From NCBI RefSeq assembly GCF_964019385.1, contig NC_088644.1, positions 42,541,124 through 42,605,123 on the forward strand: a stretch of 64,000 bases of DNA, in the 5' to 3' direction. Every line of letters begins with the position of its first letter. The first letter of the stretch is position 1. Positions 48,961-60,636 of this stretch are shown piece by piece. A model generated the notes under the pieces. The model had not been told where the DNA came from and did not search any database. It saw only the letters and a list, made by a program, of their open reading frames with translations. This stretch comes from Sycon ciliatum (taxonomy: Eukaryota > Porifera > Calcarea > Leucosolenida > Sycettidae). Made by a program: the position numbers and the translations under genes.

Positions 48961-50527
48961 ATAAAAAATTAATAATAATAAATTAAATAATAAAAGGTAA
49001 ATGAAGCCCAATATCATCAGCAGAGCCGAACCAAGGAACATGACCCGTGCCACAGTCAGGAGTTCATCCGTAGAAGTCGGTAGCCATCAGCCAGTGTTGG
49101 TGCGTGAGGTACTTATGGACATCTTCTTTGAACGTGTGGAGCCGCTTCAAGCTGAGTGGAGCCCTTACAATTTCGCTTGGCAAGCTGTTCCATACTGAGA
49201 CTACAGAAAACGGGAAGGAGAGAGAAGCATAGGCAGGTGCTCTCCTGTCCAGGACTTGCTGCAGCTGCACATGGTGCTGCTGGCCAGGAGGAGGTTGACT
49301 CCGGGTGCGCCGAGCTTCTACATGGTTGGCTGGAGGGGGGATCATGGCGATGAGCTGGGGTGGTCCTGGGATGCACTGGAGCTTGTACAGGTATACAAGC
49401 CCAGATACAATCCGGCGGTGGCACAGGCTTTGGAGAAGGGCACCAGGGCCAATAATGGCCATTGCACGTTTCTGTACACGGTCGAGTCGGGCGAGGTGGC
49501 TGGATGCAGCTCCCATCCACACAAGGGGAGCATACTCGAGGATGGGTCGCACAAATCCCTTGTATGCACAAAGCCGGCCATGGTAATCTAACACCCGGCA
49601 AGCCCGACGGAGAACACCCAGTCTCTGGCAGCCACGTGTCGCAATTGAGTGCAAGTGATCCCGGAATGACAGCTTGGCGTCAAATGTCACTCCAAGAAGC
49701 TTGATGGTGTTGGCTTCCGGAACCGCGATACCTCCAAACTTGATGTCAGGGACAGCAGGGTGTGTGGCTTTCGTAGTCATCAGCAGCTGTTGCGATTTAG
49801 AGGGCTCGAATCTGATGCGCCAGCGTTCTCCCCACTCTTCAAGACGCTTGAGGCTGGATTGCAAGGCGGCAGTCATGTCATGCATATTGTCCTGCGTGCG
49901 GATGAGGCTGTAGAGGGTTGTGTCGTCTGCAAAGGAACTTAGTCGCGTCTCGGGAGACAGGCACTGATCCAGGTCAGACACATACAAGAGGAAAAGTGTC
50001 GGGCCAAGGATACTGCCTTGGGGCACACCTGCTGTTATGGGCGCCGGAGAGGATGAGTCGCCGTGGACCAGGACTGATAGTTTGCGGTTCAGGAGGTAAT
50101 CCTGCAGCCAGTGCAGCAGGCAGCCACCAATGCCAACGTTCTTGGCTTTGAAAATCAGTCCAGAGTGTGATACCCGATCAAATGCTCCTGCTATATCCAC
50201 CGCCACCATGTGAGCGTACCCTCCATCGCTGACAGTCTTGACCCACTCAGTGTGCAAAGCAGTGAGGATGTCGCACGTGCCTCTTCCTTGCCGAAAGCCA
50301 TATTGACTGTCGGGCAGAATATTGAAACGCTCCAGATAATTCACGAGCTGCTTGTTTACTATGCTCTCCATTACTTTTGACAGGATGGATAGTAGTGAGA
50401 CTGGCCGGTAATTCTTGGGATCCGAGCGGGGGCTTTTCTTGAAGACTGGAACCACATGGGCCAGCTTCCATTTGGTAGGTTGAACACCGTGGCGAAAGCA
50501 GAGTGAGAACAGTTTGGTGACTGGTTC

Positions 50528-51015
50528 TAGGCCTTGACGGATTATGCTAATATTTTCGTGAAATTATGCTTTTCGCATTGCTGAAAAAATGGCAGAATTA
50601 TGCTATTTTTATGCTAAAAGTTATCATATTATGCCGCATTATGCTCACATATGCTGCTAATGTACATGTATATTATGATCGTTCTGTGCAAAATAACAGG
50701 GGAATTTTTTGTAGAGGGCGTTGTACTGTAGTAGCAAAAGTTCAACGGGGTCAACGCACCGTCCGACCAAGCTACGACCGTCACTGATTGTAGTGGACTG
50801 GACATGTTATCAAGGGAGTCGTAAACCTACGACTTCCTGGTGCATCTAATTGTACTTGTACTTGTAAAACATGTACAACTGTATGGAATTTGATGCGAAC
50901 AGGCGGATTATTCCAATTTATGCGATTCGTATGCAATTTGCCTCGAATTATGCGATTATTCGATTTTGGTAGGAATTATGCGAAAAATTATGCTAGCATA
51001 ATCCGTCAAGGCCTA
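50528..51015. mobile_element. hAT-type MITE, 488 bp
   Basis: Terminal inverted repeats of 22 bp starting TAGGCCTTGACGGATTATGC. The flanking 8-bp direct repeat ACTGGTTC at 50520-50527 and 51016-51023 is a target-site duplication. Eight-bp duplication with TAG-type termini is the hAT pattern. There is no open frame for a transposase. The interior is rich in ATTATGC motifs and contains the short hairpin at 50812-50839. Removing the element restores the LINE reading frame. Confidence 0.88.
50812..50839. repeat. Imperfect foldback related to 2744-2782
   Basis: AAGGGAGTCGTA, a 4-nt loop AACC and TACGACTTCCTGG. Eleven of 13 arm positions pair. It lies inside the hAT-type MITE. Confidence 0.6.
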
Positions 51016-51149
51016 ACTGGTTCTGCAAGCTCACTGGAACACTGAGCTAGGACTCTTGCTGGAATATTGCTTACTAGTATTTATTTCTACCCTTCCTCTC
51101 TCCGTACTTCTGTCCCCCCCCCCCCCCTCTCTCTCATTCCTTCTGTCGT

Positions 51150-51236
51150 CCACATGTATCAAAGGAGGCGAAATCGCCTGTTTGTGGTGCGACGTTTTAA
51201 AAATAAACTTCTACAACAACAACAACAACAACAACG
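51150..51236 (+). mobile_element. LINE 3'-end remnant with hairpin and (CAA)n tail
   Basis: Plus strand: hairpin AGGCG-aaat-CGCCT (51166-51179), GTTTG, an AAAATAAA segment and seven ACA-type repeats to 51236. Same design as the minus-strand ends at 36815 and 47935. Preceded by C/T-rich sequence with a C tract at 51114-51127. Confidence 0.55.
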
Positions 51237-51239
51237 CAC

Positions 51240-51746
51240 GGGATCAACGTTGTCGAGATATGCGTGCTATCAATGCTATGCCGCAAACCACTTATTGTGC
51301 TTTCTCGTCAGAAGTTCAGAACCAATGACAATGAAACGTAGAAATACCATCACAAAGGCTGCAACCATTCCAACTACATGTACATGTACATGTACGTGAA
51401 ATGAACAGAAACAGTGAGTTTTTCGATTTTTCCTTTTGAGCCCGCGAGCAATTCTCCACGGGCAGCCTGCCGCTCTAGTTTCTGGTCTCTGCTTCCGCTC
51501 TTTTCGCTTCGAGCATTTCGGGAAATACAGGTAAACAACAACCAGCGAAGGAAGCAAGAACGCGAACAGAGACTTTCGATCTAATTTCTATCGTTCCTGA
51601 AATTTTCTTCTGAATATGCTCATGTACGATTTAATTAAAAACTGCACTTTAATAGTGCACTATCGCCGCTTTTCGCTCTTGACCGACCCATGATCTTGCT
51701 TTACGAGTATACCCCACAAACACCAAAGCGAGGAGACACTTCCGAT
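51240..51746. other. Non-coding stretch
   Basis: A TACATG hexamer block at 51376-51396; otherwise nothing recognised. Confidence 0.45.
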
Positions 51747-51850
51747 TAGGCCCCCGGTGGATAATGCTAGCATTACATAATTTACATCTAACATACATGT
51801 ATTTAGCACCGTTTCTGGAAACTAGCATTGCGCTAGCATAATCCTGCAAG
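51747..51850. mobile_element. Degenerate relative of the hAT-type MITE
   Basis: The left edge TAGGCC...GGATAATGCTAGCAT and the right edge TAGCATAATCCTGCAAG match the two ends of the 50528-51015 element with several changes. The last five bases of the right terminal repeat are lost. No clear target duplication. Confidence 0.45.
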
Positions 51851-52139
51851 TTTTGCAGAAAACCAGCATATTCTTGCGAAAACTAGCATATTATTGCAAG
51901 ATACGGGATTTTCGTGAGAATTCACAATGCCCTCGCGACTACTACCCCGCATTTGCCTGCTGAATAATAATACTTCTGTGCTCCTTGCATTTTTCTGTTT
52001 CATAGAACATGACATGTTGCAAAATACATGTATGCTGTTATGCTGTTATGCTGTTATCAATCTGCAACATTAGACTTGGTAATCTATACCACTATTAAAG
52101 AGTTGGTGGACAAGCCGTTGATTATTCACTCTCATTGTA

Positions 52140-52556
52140 ATATCAAAAAGTATTCTTTCTAGACCAAAGAGTGGTATATTTGATAACATTTAATAACGAT
52201 AGAAATTTTTACGATACTTCTCCAGACGTTTCGTTGTTCTGAACAACATCGTCAGTGGATAAAGAATGGAGAAAAATGCGTTCTTTCATGCGTTCTTTGG
52301 CATGCTTTCTTGTGACTTCCCACTCTATTCCATTTTCCGATGACGTTTGATTTTTTCATGCGTTCTTTGGCATGCTTTCTTGTGACTTCCCACTCTATTC
52401 CATTTTCCGATGACGTTTGAATTTGTCCATTCTTTATCCACTGACGATGTTGTTCAGAACAACGAAACGTCTGGAGAAGTATCGTAAAAATTTCTATCGT
52501 TATTAAATGTTATCAAATATACCACTCTTTGGTCTAGAAAGAATACTTTTTGATAT
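52140..52556. mobile_element. Foldback element with perfect 131-bp arms
   Basis: Left arm 52140-52270 and right arm 52426-52556 are exact reverse complements over 131 bp. The 155-bp spacer holds two copies of a 66-bp sequence (52285-52350 and 52355-52420, period 70 bp). Twelve-bp direct repeats TATACCACTATT at 52085-52096 and 52554-52565 flank or overlap it and may be a target duplication. No open frame. Perfect arms point to a very recent origin, or to correction between arms. Confidence 0.88.
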
Positions 52557-52569
52557 ACCACTATTTCCA

Positions 52570-55500
52570 TTTTCCGAAGCAGAATTCAAGCATTATCAGT
52601 GCTATTTTGGAGCAGAATGGGAGCTTATTGAGAAGCAGGATCCATCAAATTCCTGAGCATTATCCGCCGGGGACTATACTTGATTATACATGTAGGTTAG
52701 AACATTTCACATCCACAATGTCATGTAGAAGGTAAAATGTACTTGTTACATATGTGCATGACTTGTTCATGCAATGACCATAATTATGTATGTGAACGTC
52801 CCTACCAACCTCCACTGTCTGGGCACATTGTTAATTGTTGTTGTATACTGTATTTATGTAATCAAAGCAGGCATATGCCTAATAAGAATGGACCCGTGTG
52901 GTGGTGGTGTGCTCATTTGACCAAGCTTTTCAGCATCAGTACTCTTTGTTTCGTTGGCAAACACACCGTTGTTTGCTGTTGGTCCAGACTCGACTCACCT
53001 ACCGCACAGACTGAATGGACGATTCAAGGACAGTTGGGTGGCTCTGGTGCAAGTGGTTGATGACAGGGTCAATCTGGTATTTCTCTTCTGTAATTGGCGG
53101 ATAGGTGGCGGCGAAGCGTCTACTCGTACTTAGGCGGCGTGTAGGTGGCACACTCCTAGCTCCTGAGAGAACACTTGCGTGTGTGGATGTGTCATAATTC
53201 AACTCACCCTTTGGCACCTGTCATTCTTGGCCCTGTCATGACAGACAAGATAACTAACTTGCCGTTTCGTTGCGAGCCTGTATACCTGCAATGCACCCTT
53301 TGCTTGGGCATTGTCCAGTCCAGTCTGTGGGCCATGGCCCTGGACCATGGAACTAACTCCGTGCCGGAAGATGATGGGCGTTTCAGTGTTTGTGTTCTCC
53401 AGCAGGCTGATATAATGTCAATACACCTGTGGCTACATGTATACAGTTTGGGTGAATGACCCTCTGGGTTTTCAAACCTCATGCACCCATAAAGACCACA
53501 AACCCCTGGGCGATCTTCATGACCATGCAAGTAATATTAAACTATTATCTTCAGAGAACGTTGGTCTAGACCAATGCCAAGGAAAATCAAAACAGACAAA
53601 ACGCATGACTTGTGCCCCTCTGTTCTCCATGTTTTCAATTATATTATTATTTCCTTGGCTCATCAATGAGTCACCATCAAAGATAATGAATGTGCAGCAT
53701 TCCGCACGACACGGTGCATGCCAGACTGAGATACGGGTGTCGGGGCTGTAACCTTCCGTGGGGTCTTCAGGAGGCTCTGACGTTGTTGCCGCCATATGCA
53801 CAAGAATCACCAAACGGGCATTTACCTTGACAATATTGAGCATGATATCAACTAATATAGTAAACAAAACAGCAGAAGTGTTGATGAAGCAGTCTCAAGA
53901 ATCCGTCCATGTTGGTGTAAAATAATTTAAGTCAGTTATGACAATTTTCCAGGGGCGGATTGTGATTTTTATAAGTATAGACTGACAATTTGTTTCCTTT
54001 GACTCTTTCATGATCTGTGTTCGTAGTTGAAATGCACCAAATACTTGAGATGCCTTTTGATGGCATCTACCTGGACAAGAATGATTGTTTCAATACTTAA
54101 ATTAACACAACATCATTGACCAACAACCCCGTCGTTACCCCTACAGCTGTATATTACTGGGCTACTGGCAATGCAGTGTATGCTTGTGATTGAACACTGA
54201 CTACAGCAGGTACTAGTACATAATGTCATGATGATTGTACATGTATCGTACTACATGTATGTAAAGCAAGTGGTTCGAAAGCGTCGGATGTGCCCTCTTT
54301 CCAGGTACATACACTGTACATACTGTACATACATGTATAATGGCTTGTTTTCTGTGTTCCGCCATCATTCAAACCACATCACTCAATCACACCGAGACTA
54401 TTAAAGCTGCTATTTACATGTGCTTGCAAAAGTCCATGATTTAAGGCAGAGCTAAATGACACCAGCAAGTTTGCAAACGTGTGTCACAAGTTCAAATCAC
54501 ATAATAATAATAATAATAATAATACCAAAAGTGTTTAATAGTTTCACGTCCTCGGTTCATAGACTATACGTCATGTAGATCGACCTCTCACATCGAGACC
54601 CTATGATCATGGCGATGCTGTGATGAAACACTGGCCGCGGGTTGGGCGTGAGATCACCGCAAATCCATTGTACTTGCATTCTCGGCGTCGTGAACTGCAG
54701 AATACTTGAGGAAACAGCCAGGGAGGGGAGGAGGGGGTTCTTCTATACGTCGGACTGGCAGTGTGTACTGCATGTCTGCAACCCTGACTTCATTCTCGTA
54801 CTGAACATAGCATTCCTGACATCGGTTGAGAGTAGAATATTGGCCCTGTCACATTATGCCCACTCAAGAGATACAATGTATTATTCTGTAATGACTGCAT
54901 TGTCATCCTTCTTCGTCGCCCAGCTAAGCTGATTCGTCACTCTTCCGCATTGGCTATTGAATCAGCGCCGGTTGCCACGATTAGCAACGATGCGCGTTCA
55001 AGAATACAATGCTAACCAACCATATTCGTCACACCCACACAAGCGCCTAATACACTTGACCATTGCACTGGGGGGGGGGGGGGGGGGGGGGAGGTAACTT
55101 GGACATGTATGATGTACGTCGTGTAGCTGACAGAAAGGGTAGATGCATTGAGCTGCGCTTTGTGCCACGGGCGGCGCGTTGCTTGGGTTTATGCGGTACG
55201 GCGCACTCTTGTTGGACGGTTGGATCGTGGAGCATCCCGTCCTTGACAGTAGTTATTCTATCAGTGAATTGCAGCTGTATGAAAGGTTATCACGAGATAT
55301 TTGCACTGTTAACGTCTCACAGGATGACAGTCTACCAGCATAGACCAACGGAATGGACAAATCACCAGTCTTCCTTTTTCCTTTACTTGATCTTGGGCCC
55401 TCTCATGCATACCAGCTCTTTAGAGGAAGGGACAGTCTCCCCAAAGTTCGGGGATTAAAAAGTAAATACTCACAATGGCGGCAAGAATGAGATAAAGTTC

Positions 55501-56110
55501 AATAATACTGATATCACCAGCACCAGTATACACGAGTATGCACATAAGTATTCACCATTCAAACTGGGGATATAGCCTTATAGGCAGTGATAAAGTGTTC
55601 TTTGTCGGCTCATCAGCGCAGCACATACAGCATACGGCGCATAACCTCGGGTTGGGTCGGTATTTCTGAACAGTTAGTTTCTAGCTTTGAAATGGACCGG
55701 AGTCCGCATGCCACCGTACTGGAGACGCATGACAAGCGCAGTCGGGCATGCCTTTCGTCGCCACTTACCAGCGTGCATGTCAATTGGATTTCAAGCTGGC
55801 TGTGTTTGTTTATTGCTCCAGTCTTTGGTGTAGCTAATTCCTTTCTATTGCATGCACAGATGGTCGACGGTCATAGGCATTCCCAGGCCCGGGGCTGAGG
55901 TCTTAATTATCGTTTCGTCCGCCTTAGCACCCAATATGGCTTGGCATGTTGCTACCCTGTTGTATGTACCGCTACTACAGCCTTCGAGGCGATTGCCGAA
56001 GGAAATGCTCTAGTTTGATCCAGTTTTACGGGGAAATCTGCGTAGAGGGCTCTCTGATCTGGGGAAGGGAATATCATACCGTATTTTGCCAGTTCCCAAT
56101 TTCACCTTAG
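52570..56110. other. Non-coding stretch between the CLCA-like genes
   Basis: Holds an AAT repeat (54501-54523), a G tract of about 21 (55071-55091) and scattered TACATGTA motifs. Frames open on both strands near 53204-53530 and 53517-53867 have an Ig-like look in places, but I could not support an exon. Confidence 0.4.
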
Positions 56111-56112
56111 AC

Positions 56113-56119
56113 TATAAAT
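56113..56119 (+). promoter_or_regulatory. Candidate TATA box of CLCA-like gene 2
   Basis: TATAAAT 221 bp upstream of the ATG at 56340; counterpart of 41439-41445. Confidence 0.35.
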
Positions 56120-56339
56120 TGAGCTGCATCGCCTTCCTAAACATGATCCAGTTCCAAAGAGTAGCAAGTGATTCAGAATATACATGTATTCAAGTTTTCT
56201 TGCTTTATCAACTTCTCTTCCTTTTCAACAACTTGGTTGGTATAAGGATTAACGTTACTCACTGTCGCATGCTCCGTGACAATATCTTTCTTTGGACGTT
56301 CTGTGGATCGTCCAACCCGTATTCTTTATTCCCTTTGTC

Positions 56340-59300
56340 ATGGCATTCCTTGGCGGTGCCCGTGCCAGTCAACTGACTAGACGTGGAAAACTCAACATGC
56401 AGTGGGTACCCTGTGCCTGTGGCCACGTAGTACTACTGTCACTGGTCTATTCTGTTCTTCTTTCCAACATTGCGTTCGCTGTCGCGAGTAGTGCTACGGC
56501 TACACCCTGCACCAGAACCAGCTATGAGTACAATCGAAATGGGAATGACATTCACTTCGACCCCGCTAAGCGTAGCTACTCCATAGACGTCAACATCGAC
56601 CAGCGCGTTAACCCTGTAACATTCAAGTGTGGCGAGGAGCCATTGGCGAACGAGGACCTCGCCTTTCTCGAGCTACTCACAGAGACGTTCACTCAAGCGT
56701 CCATCGCCATGCACGAAGCAACTCGCTACAATGCCCATATCGGTGAAGTTAGGTTTCTGCTGCCCGATACATGGCGAACGGAAAACTTCAGAGAGAATCA
56801 AGACGTAGTGGAATGTCACAGTAGTGATCCGGAAACGTCCTCCATACGTATTGTAGAGAATCCGACGGAGTGCAGTGCCAAAGTGAGAGGAACTGATTGT
56901 TGCGGACTTCCTGCTTCTGGTAAAATGACGCTCGATTCTGGTGTCTTCTTCCCCTGCAATAGGGTAAGTGTGCATCTATAATCATGCAAGTGCGCGCGTG
57001 TGCGTGCGTGCATACGAATCATGTGTACGTATGACGAATGTGTGTGTGTATGTGCGTTCACGTGTGTGTGTGTGTGTGTGTGTGCGTGCACGCACGTGTG
57101 TGTAGTTGGGAGGGTGCATGCTTCCACACTTGGGTGCAGGTTGGTGGGATGGGATACTGAACTGAAGCAGTAGCAATCGACTAATGTACTGTATACTTCG
57201 AGGTAGTTACAGCGCAGCTTTGTGGTTCAAAGCAACGACCAACTGTACAGGACTCGTACTGTTCAGCCTTCATAGTCATACGCTTTCCTCGGCAGAAGAT
57301 TGGAGGGGGTCACGCGACAAAGCACAGGCGCCGCCTCAGCGGCAAGCTTGGCGCCGGAAAATGTAGGGAATGCTTCGGAATGACACCCCCCCCCCCCAAT
57401 CCACCGTCCTACGCTACGTCAGTACGTGCACAGTATACCGGTACATGTACTAGTAATAGTAGTAGTACTGACTTATTTTGTGCAGCCTGCGTGTCATGAT
57501 AATTATGATGATGTCTTGGATCATGGAATGAAAATATTTTCCGTGTACAGCGTGTGTAGCCACTGTGGCGTATCGCGCGGCATCGCTGGACCTGGTGTGA
57601 ACTGTGAACTGAACTACCGGTACTTGTAAACTGTTCCTATCTTGTTCCACAATGACTGCAGGCTGCTGATAACTGCGACGATCCAGCGAAGAAGATTGTT
57701 CACGAATTCGCCCATTTGCACTGGGGAATCGGTGACGAGTACAAGAAGAGCAACCCCAGCGTGCCAGAGTGCCCAGAAGGAAAAGAGAACACCAAGGATG
57801 GCAGGGGCGTCTCCGTCATGGCCTCGACGAAAGATCACGTAAGTCATGCCACTATGTAAGGTGTAATGTTACGGAACTTACTTGAGCCATGCGCCTACCG
57901 AGTAGCGACGCAGGAAGTTATAATTGTGTCGGGATCTCAGATGCATCGATGGTGAACTAAGGGTCCGTTCGAATTGTCCTCATCAACTTTTCGAACAAAT
58001 GAGAGATTTGTTGAAGTGTCCCAATACTGCAGTAGCACGGTTTCTATCATTTTAGAGTTTTTCTGTAGAATTGTCATGGCGATAATGACGTCCGATCCGA
58101 TCGACCATCTCGACATAGCTAGGTATTCCAAACTCTTCGGAACTAATCCACCTCTCCCATCGGATGAGGTTGTGGAGTTTTGAGGAGACTTTCGTTTTCT
58201 GAAGAGGTCAATGAGCAACCTCTTAAGAAAAACGAAAACTCCTCGAAAATCAAAGAGTGACAGTTCGAACGCGCCCGTAGAAGTAGCAACTTCGACGATA
58301 ATAGTAGATTTTACGTTGGGGTTACGCTAGCTGCCGAACTTGGCACTTCATACCTGACTCTCACGGCAGCCATCCAGAGCGCATGAAGAGCTTGATGAAC
58401 CGTCCACTCAGGAAACAGTTAAGCTGCAAGAAACCGTCTTCTCTCTGCTCAAAGCAGGGATGGCGGCCGTGAGTTGAGCGCCAAGTAACTTAGTTCGGCA
58501 GGTAGCGTGGCCAGCATAGTGTTTGTCCATGCACAGTTCTCATGGGTCGGTCGACCAGCAGGCCACTTTTGGTAAAATACAAGTTGTGTTAGGGACCATT
58601 GCAAAAGCTCTCATAAGCCCACCAAAAAACGAGTATTCCGGGAAATCTCGTCACTGTTGTCGAACGCGTAGTTGATATTTAGGACCTAGTTGTACTGTAA
58701 TGAAGGGAAACCCTGCTGAAAAATAAAAAAATTAATAGGATAGAGGAAACTTCAGGGTTTGAGCATCCAACCATGTTAGGCCCGAACTACATTTGCTAGC
58801 CTTCGGAAACAAAAATACAGGTGCTGAACTCTCATGCCAGATGAAATTTACCAGATAAGTAGACCTTTTTGCCAGCCAGCTGGCCTCTGCGTACACCGCA
58901 GACACACCCACACACAACAGAAAGATACAGATCACTGTAGTAGTGTGGTCTTTGTTCACTCACGAGGTGGAATATGGAAGAGCTTAGGGTAGTGTATACA
59001 TGAGCAAGAAGAAGGGCATGCCACCTCACGCATATACATGTACATGCACACGCATGTACCAGAACAACCCTGAGGAAAAACCGGTAAGAATAATCCCATA
59101 AGATAAATGAACAAAACGTAGCCTGCAGGACCTATCCCGAAGTGAGAATAAAGGGGAGGGCGGGTGGGGAACTACAACGAAAAGAGAAAGACCACGATGA
59201 AGAGAAAAGTTTGAGAACACTGACAAAAAACCAGCTGACGCAATCCTGGTGCCGTAACCATGGTGAAAATGCTGGCAAAAAATACATTTTTCGTTTCATT

Positions 59301-60567
59301 CGCTACGCTCAGCCAACGAAAAATACTGACCCGGGCTAAACCCAGGGCTAAAAAAGGGCTAACAGTTAGTTGAGAACTTGACTGACAACGTGGGTGTAAC
59401 TGGCCTTGAAGCAGGAAATCGAGGCCCCAGGTATGCGGGGAGGGGGGGGGGAGGAGGGGGGGGGCTTACATGTACTTGTATAACCGAGGTCTAACTGCCC
59501 TTGAAGCGGAAATCACTGAAGCCCCACTTATACCCGGGGTCGACTTACAACCCGTAAAAAAATTGTACTCGATCGGCTGCTTCTGTTCACTGTCTGCAGG
59601 CGCACTTTTTCTGTGATAACCTAGCCAGAGGAGACAATGCAAGCAGCAGTGTCCTGCACAATTCCAATGCTGATACCAATCACAATGAACTGTGCCAAGG
59701 TAGAAGTGCTTGGGAGGTTCTCCGCCAGTACCAGGACTTCAGTAACTCGCACACGAAGAAACCCAACACCAGCCTGACCCCTGTGTTTAGGGTGAGTTGA
59801 AGATTGTTCAAATTACTCAACACCGCAAGTATCAGTATGAATTTATCTTGCCAAACAAATTTCCAGATTACAACAGCAGGAATGGGATCATGGTGACCTT
59901 CTCTGCTTTCAGGGGCGGCGGAACCCATCCGGTTCAATGGTCAGGCTATGACTCAGTGGACCAACTCTTTGGCCATGCACCAATGGGTGTTTACTGCTGA
60001 GGGGGTGGGTCATGTGTACCCGCCAAATCATACACAAAGTACGAACGGCTTGGGTATGGCCGGGCTAATCAAAAACTGCTCCCGCCAGTCCTTTTAAGGT
60101 TAATGTAGGTGATCTTGATGGTTTGGCACATTCTGCCTCTTGGGCCATGATGTCACCGCAATAGTGATGATGTCACTGCAATAGTGATGATGCATGTGAG
60201 CACTGCAAGACTTTAGCTGGTCATGCCACCAAGAATATGCTAGCTCCCCCAGAGACACCAAGGCAGCAGGGCCTTAGCCGGCAGTGAGGGTGGCTGAAAT
60301 GTTAAATCGTATTGGAAAAGGAGTGGTCCCAGCTCGTTTTATTTTGTCACCTGCAACAGCGGGTTAGTGGGTATATCGGGACAAAGGTTGACCATGTCAC
60401 GTACAGGAAGTGCTGCTTTCTTGCTTCTTGCTAAGGTAGAAGATAGCCTGGGCTTGACAAATGTGCCTGGCCCGGTGCACTGCATTATGTAAGCGTGTGC
60501 CGTCGACAGGGAGTATACAGCAAGCCCAGCTCGAATTGCACACTCCGGTGTGTGAGTGTGTGTGAGT

Positions 60568-60636
<69 letters not shown>

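Larger units (their letters stand above)
48961..51070 (-). mobile_element. 5'-truncated LINE with AT-rich tail, split by a hAT-type MITE
   Basis: Minus-strand LINE copy: RT ORF (see next entry), a short 3' UTR at about 49000-49063 and an AT-rich tail of TTTATTATT repeats (48961-48998). The 5' end of the homology is near 51070, where the frame meets stops. A 488-bp MITE occupies 50528-51015. Confidence 0.85.
49064..51070 (-). pseudogene. LINE reverse transcriptase, Jockey/CR1-like
   Basis: The uninterrupted part, 49064-50519, is fully open and carries KNYRPVSLLSILSKVMES, the catalytic Asp in VAVDIAGAFDRV, AGVPQGSILGP, FADD, a thumb with IKLLGVTFDAKLSF, and the C-terminal RRACRVLDYHG...RPILEYAPLVW...LDRVQKRA region ending in VVSVWNSLP. 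The frame resumes at 51024 beyond the MITE (IPARVLAQCSSELA), and the two parts join in frame once one copy of the 8-bp target duplication is removed. The catalytic motifs are intact, but the endonuclease is missing and the MITE blocks translation. Unlike the LINE at 9091-10120 it ends with a different finger region, so it belongs to another family. Confidence 0.9.

Noticed and set aside
53204-53867. Minus-strand frames with a slight Ig-like or coding look
   Set aside because: Both strands are open, no convincing acceptor or donor pair, and the core Ig residues are incomplete.
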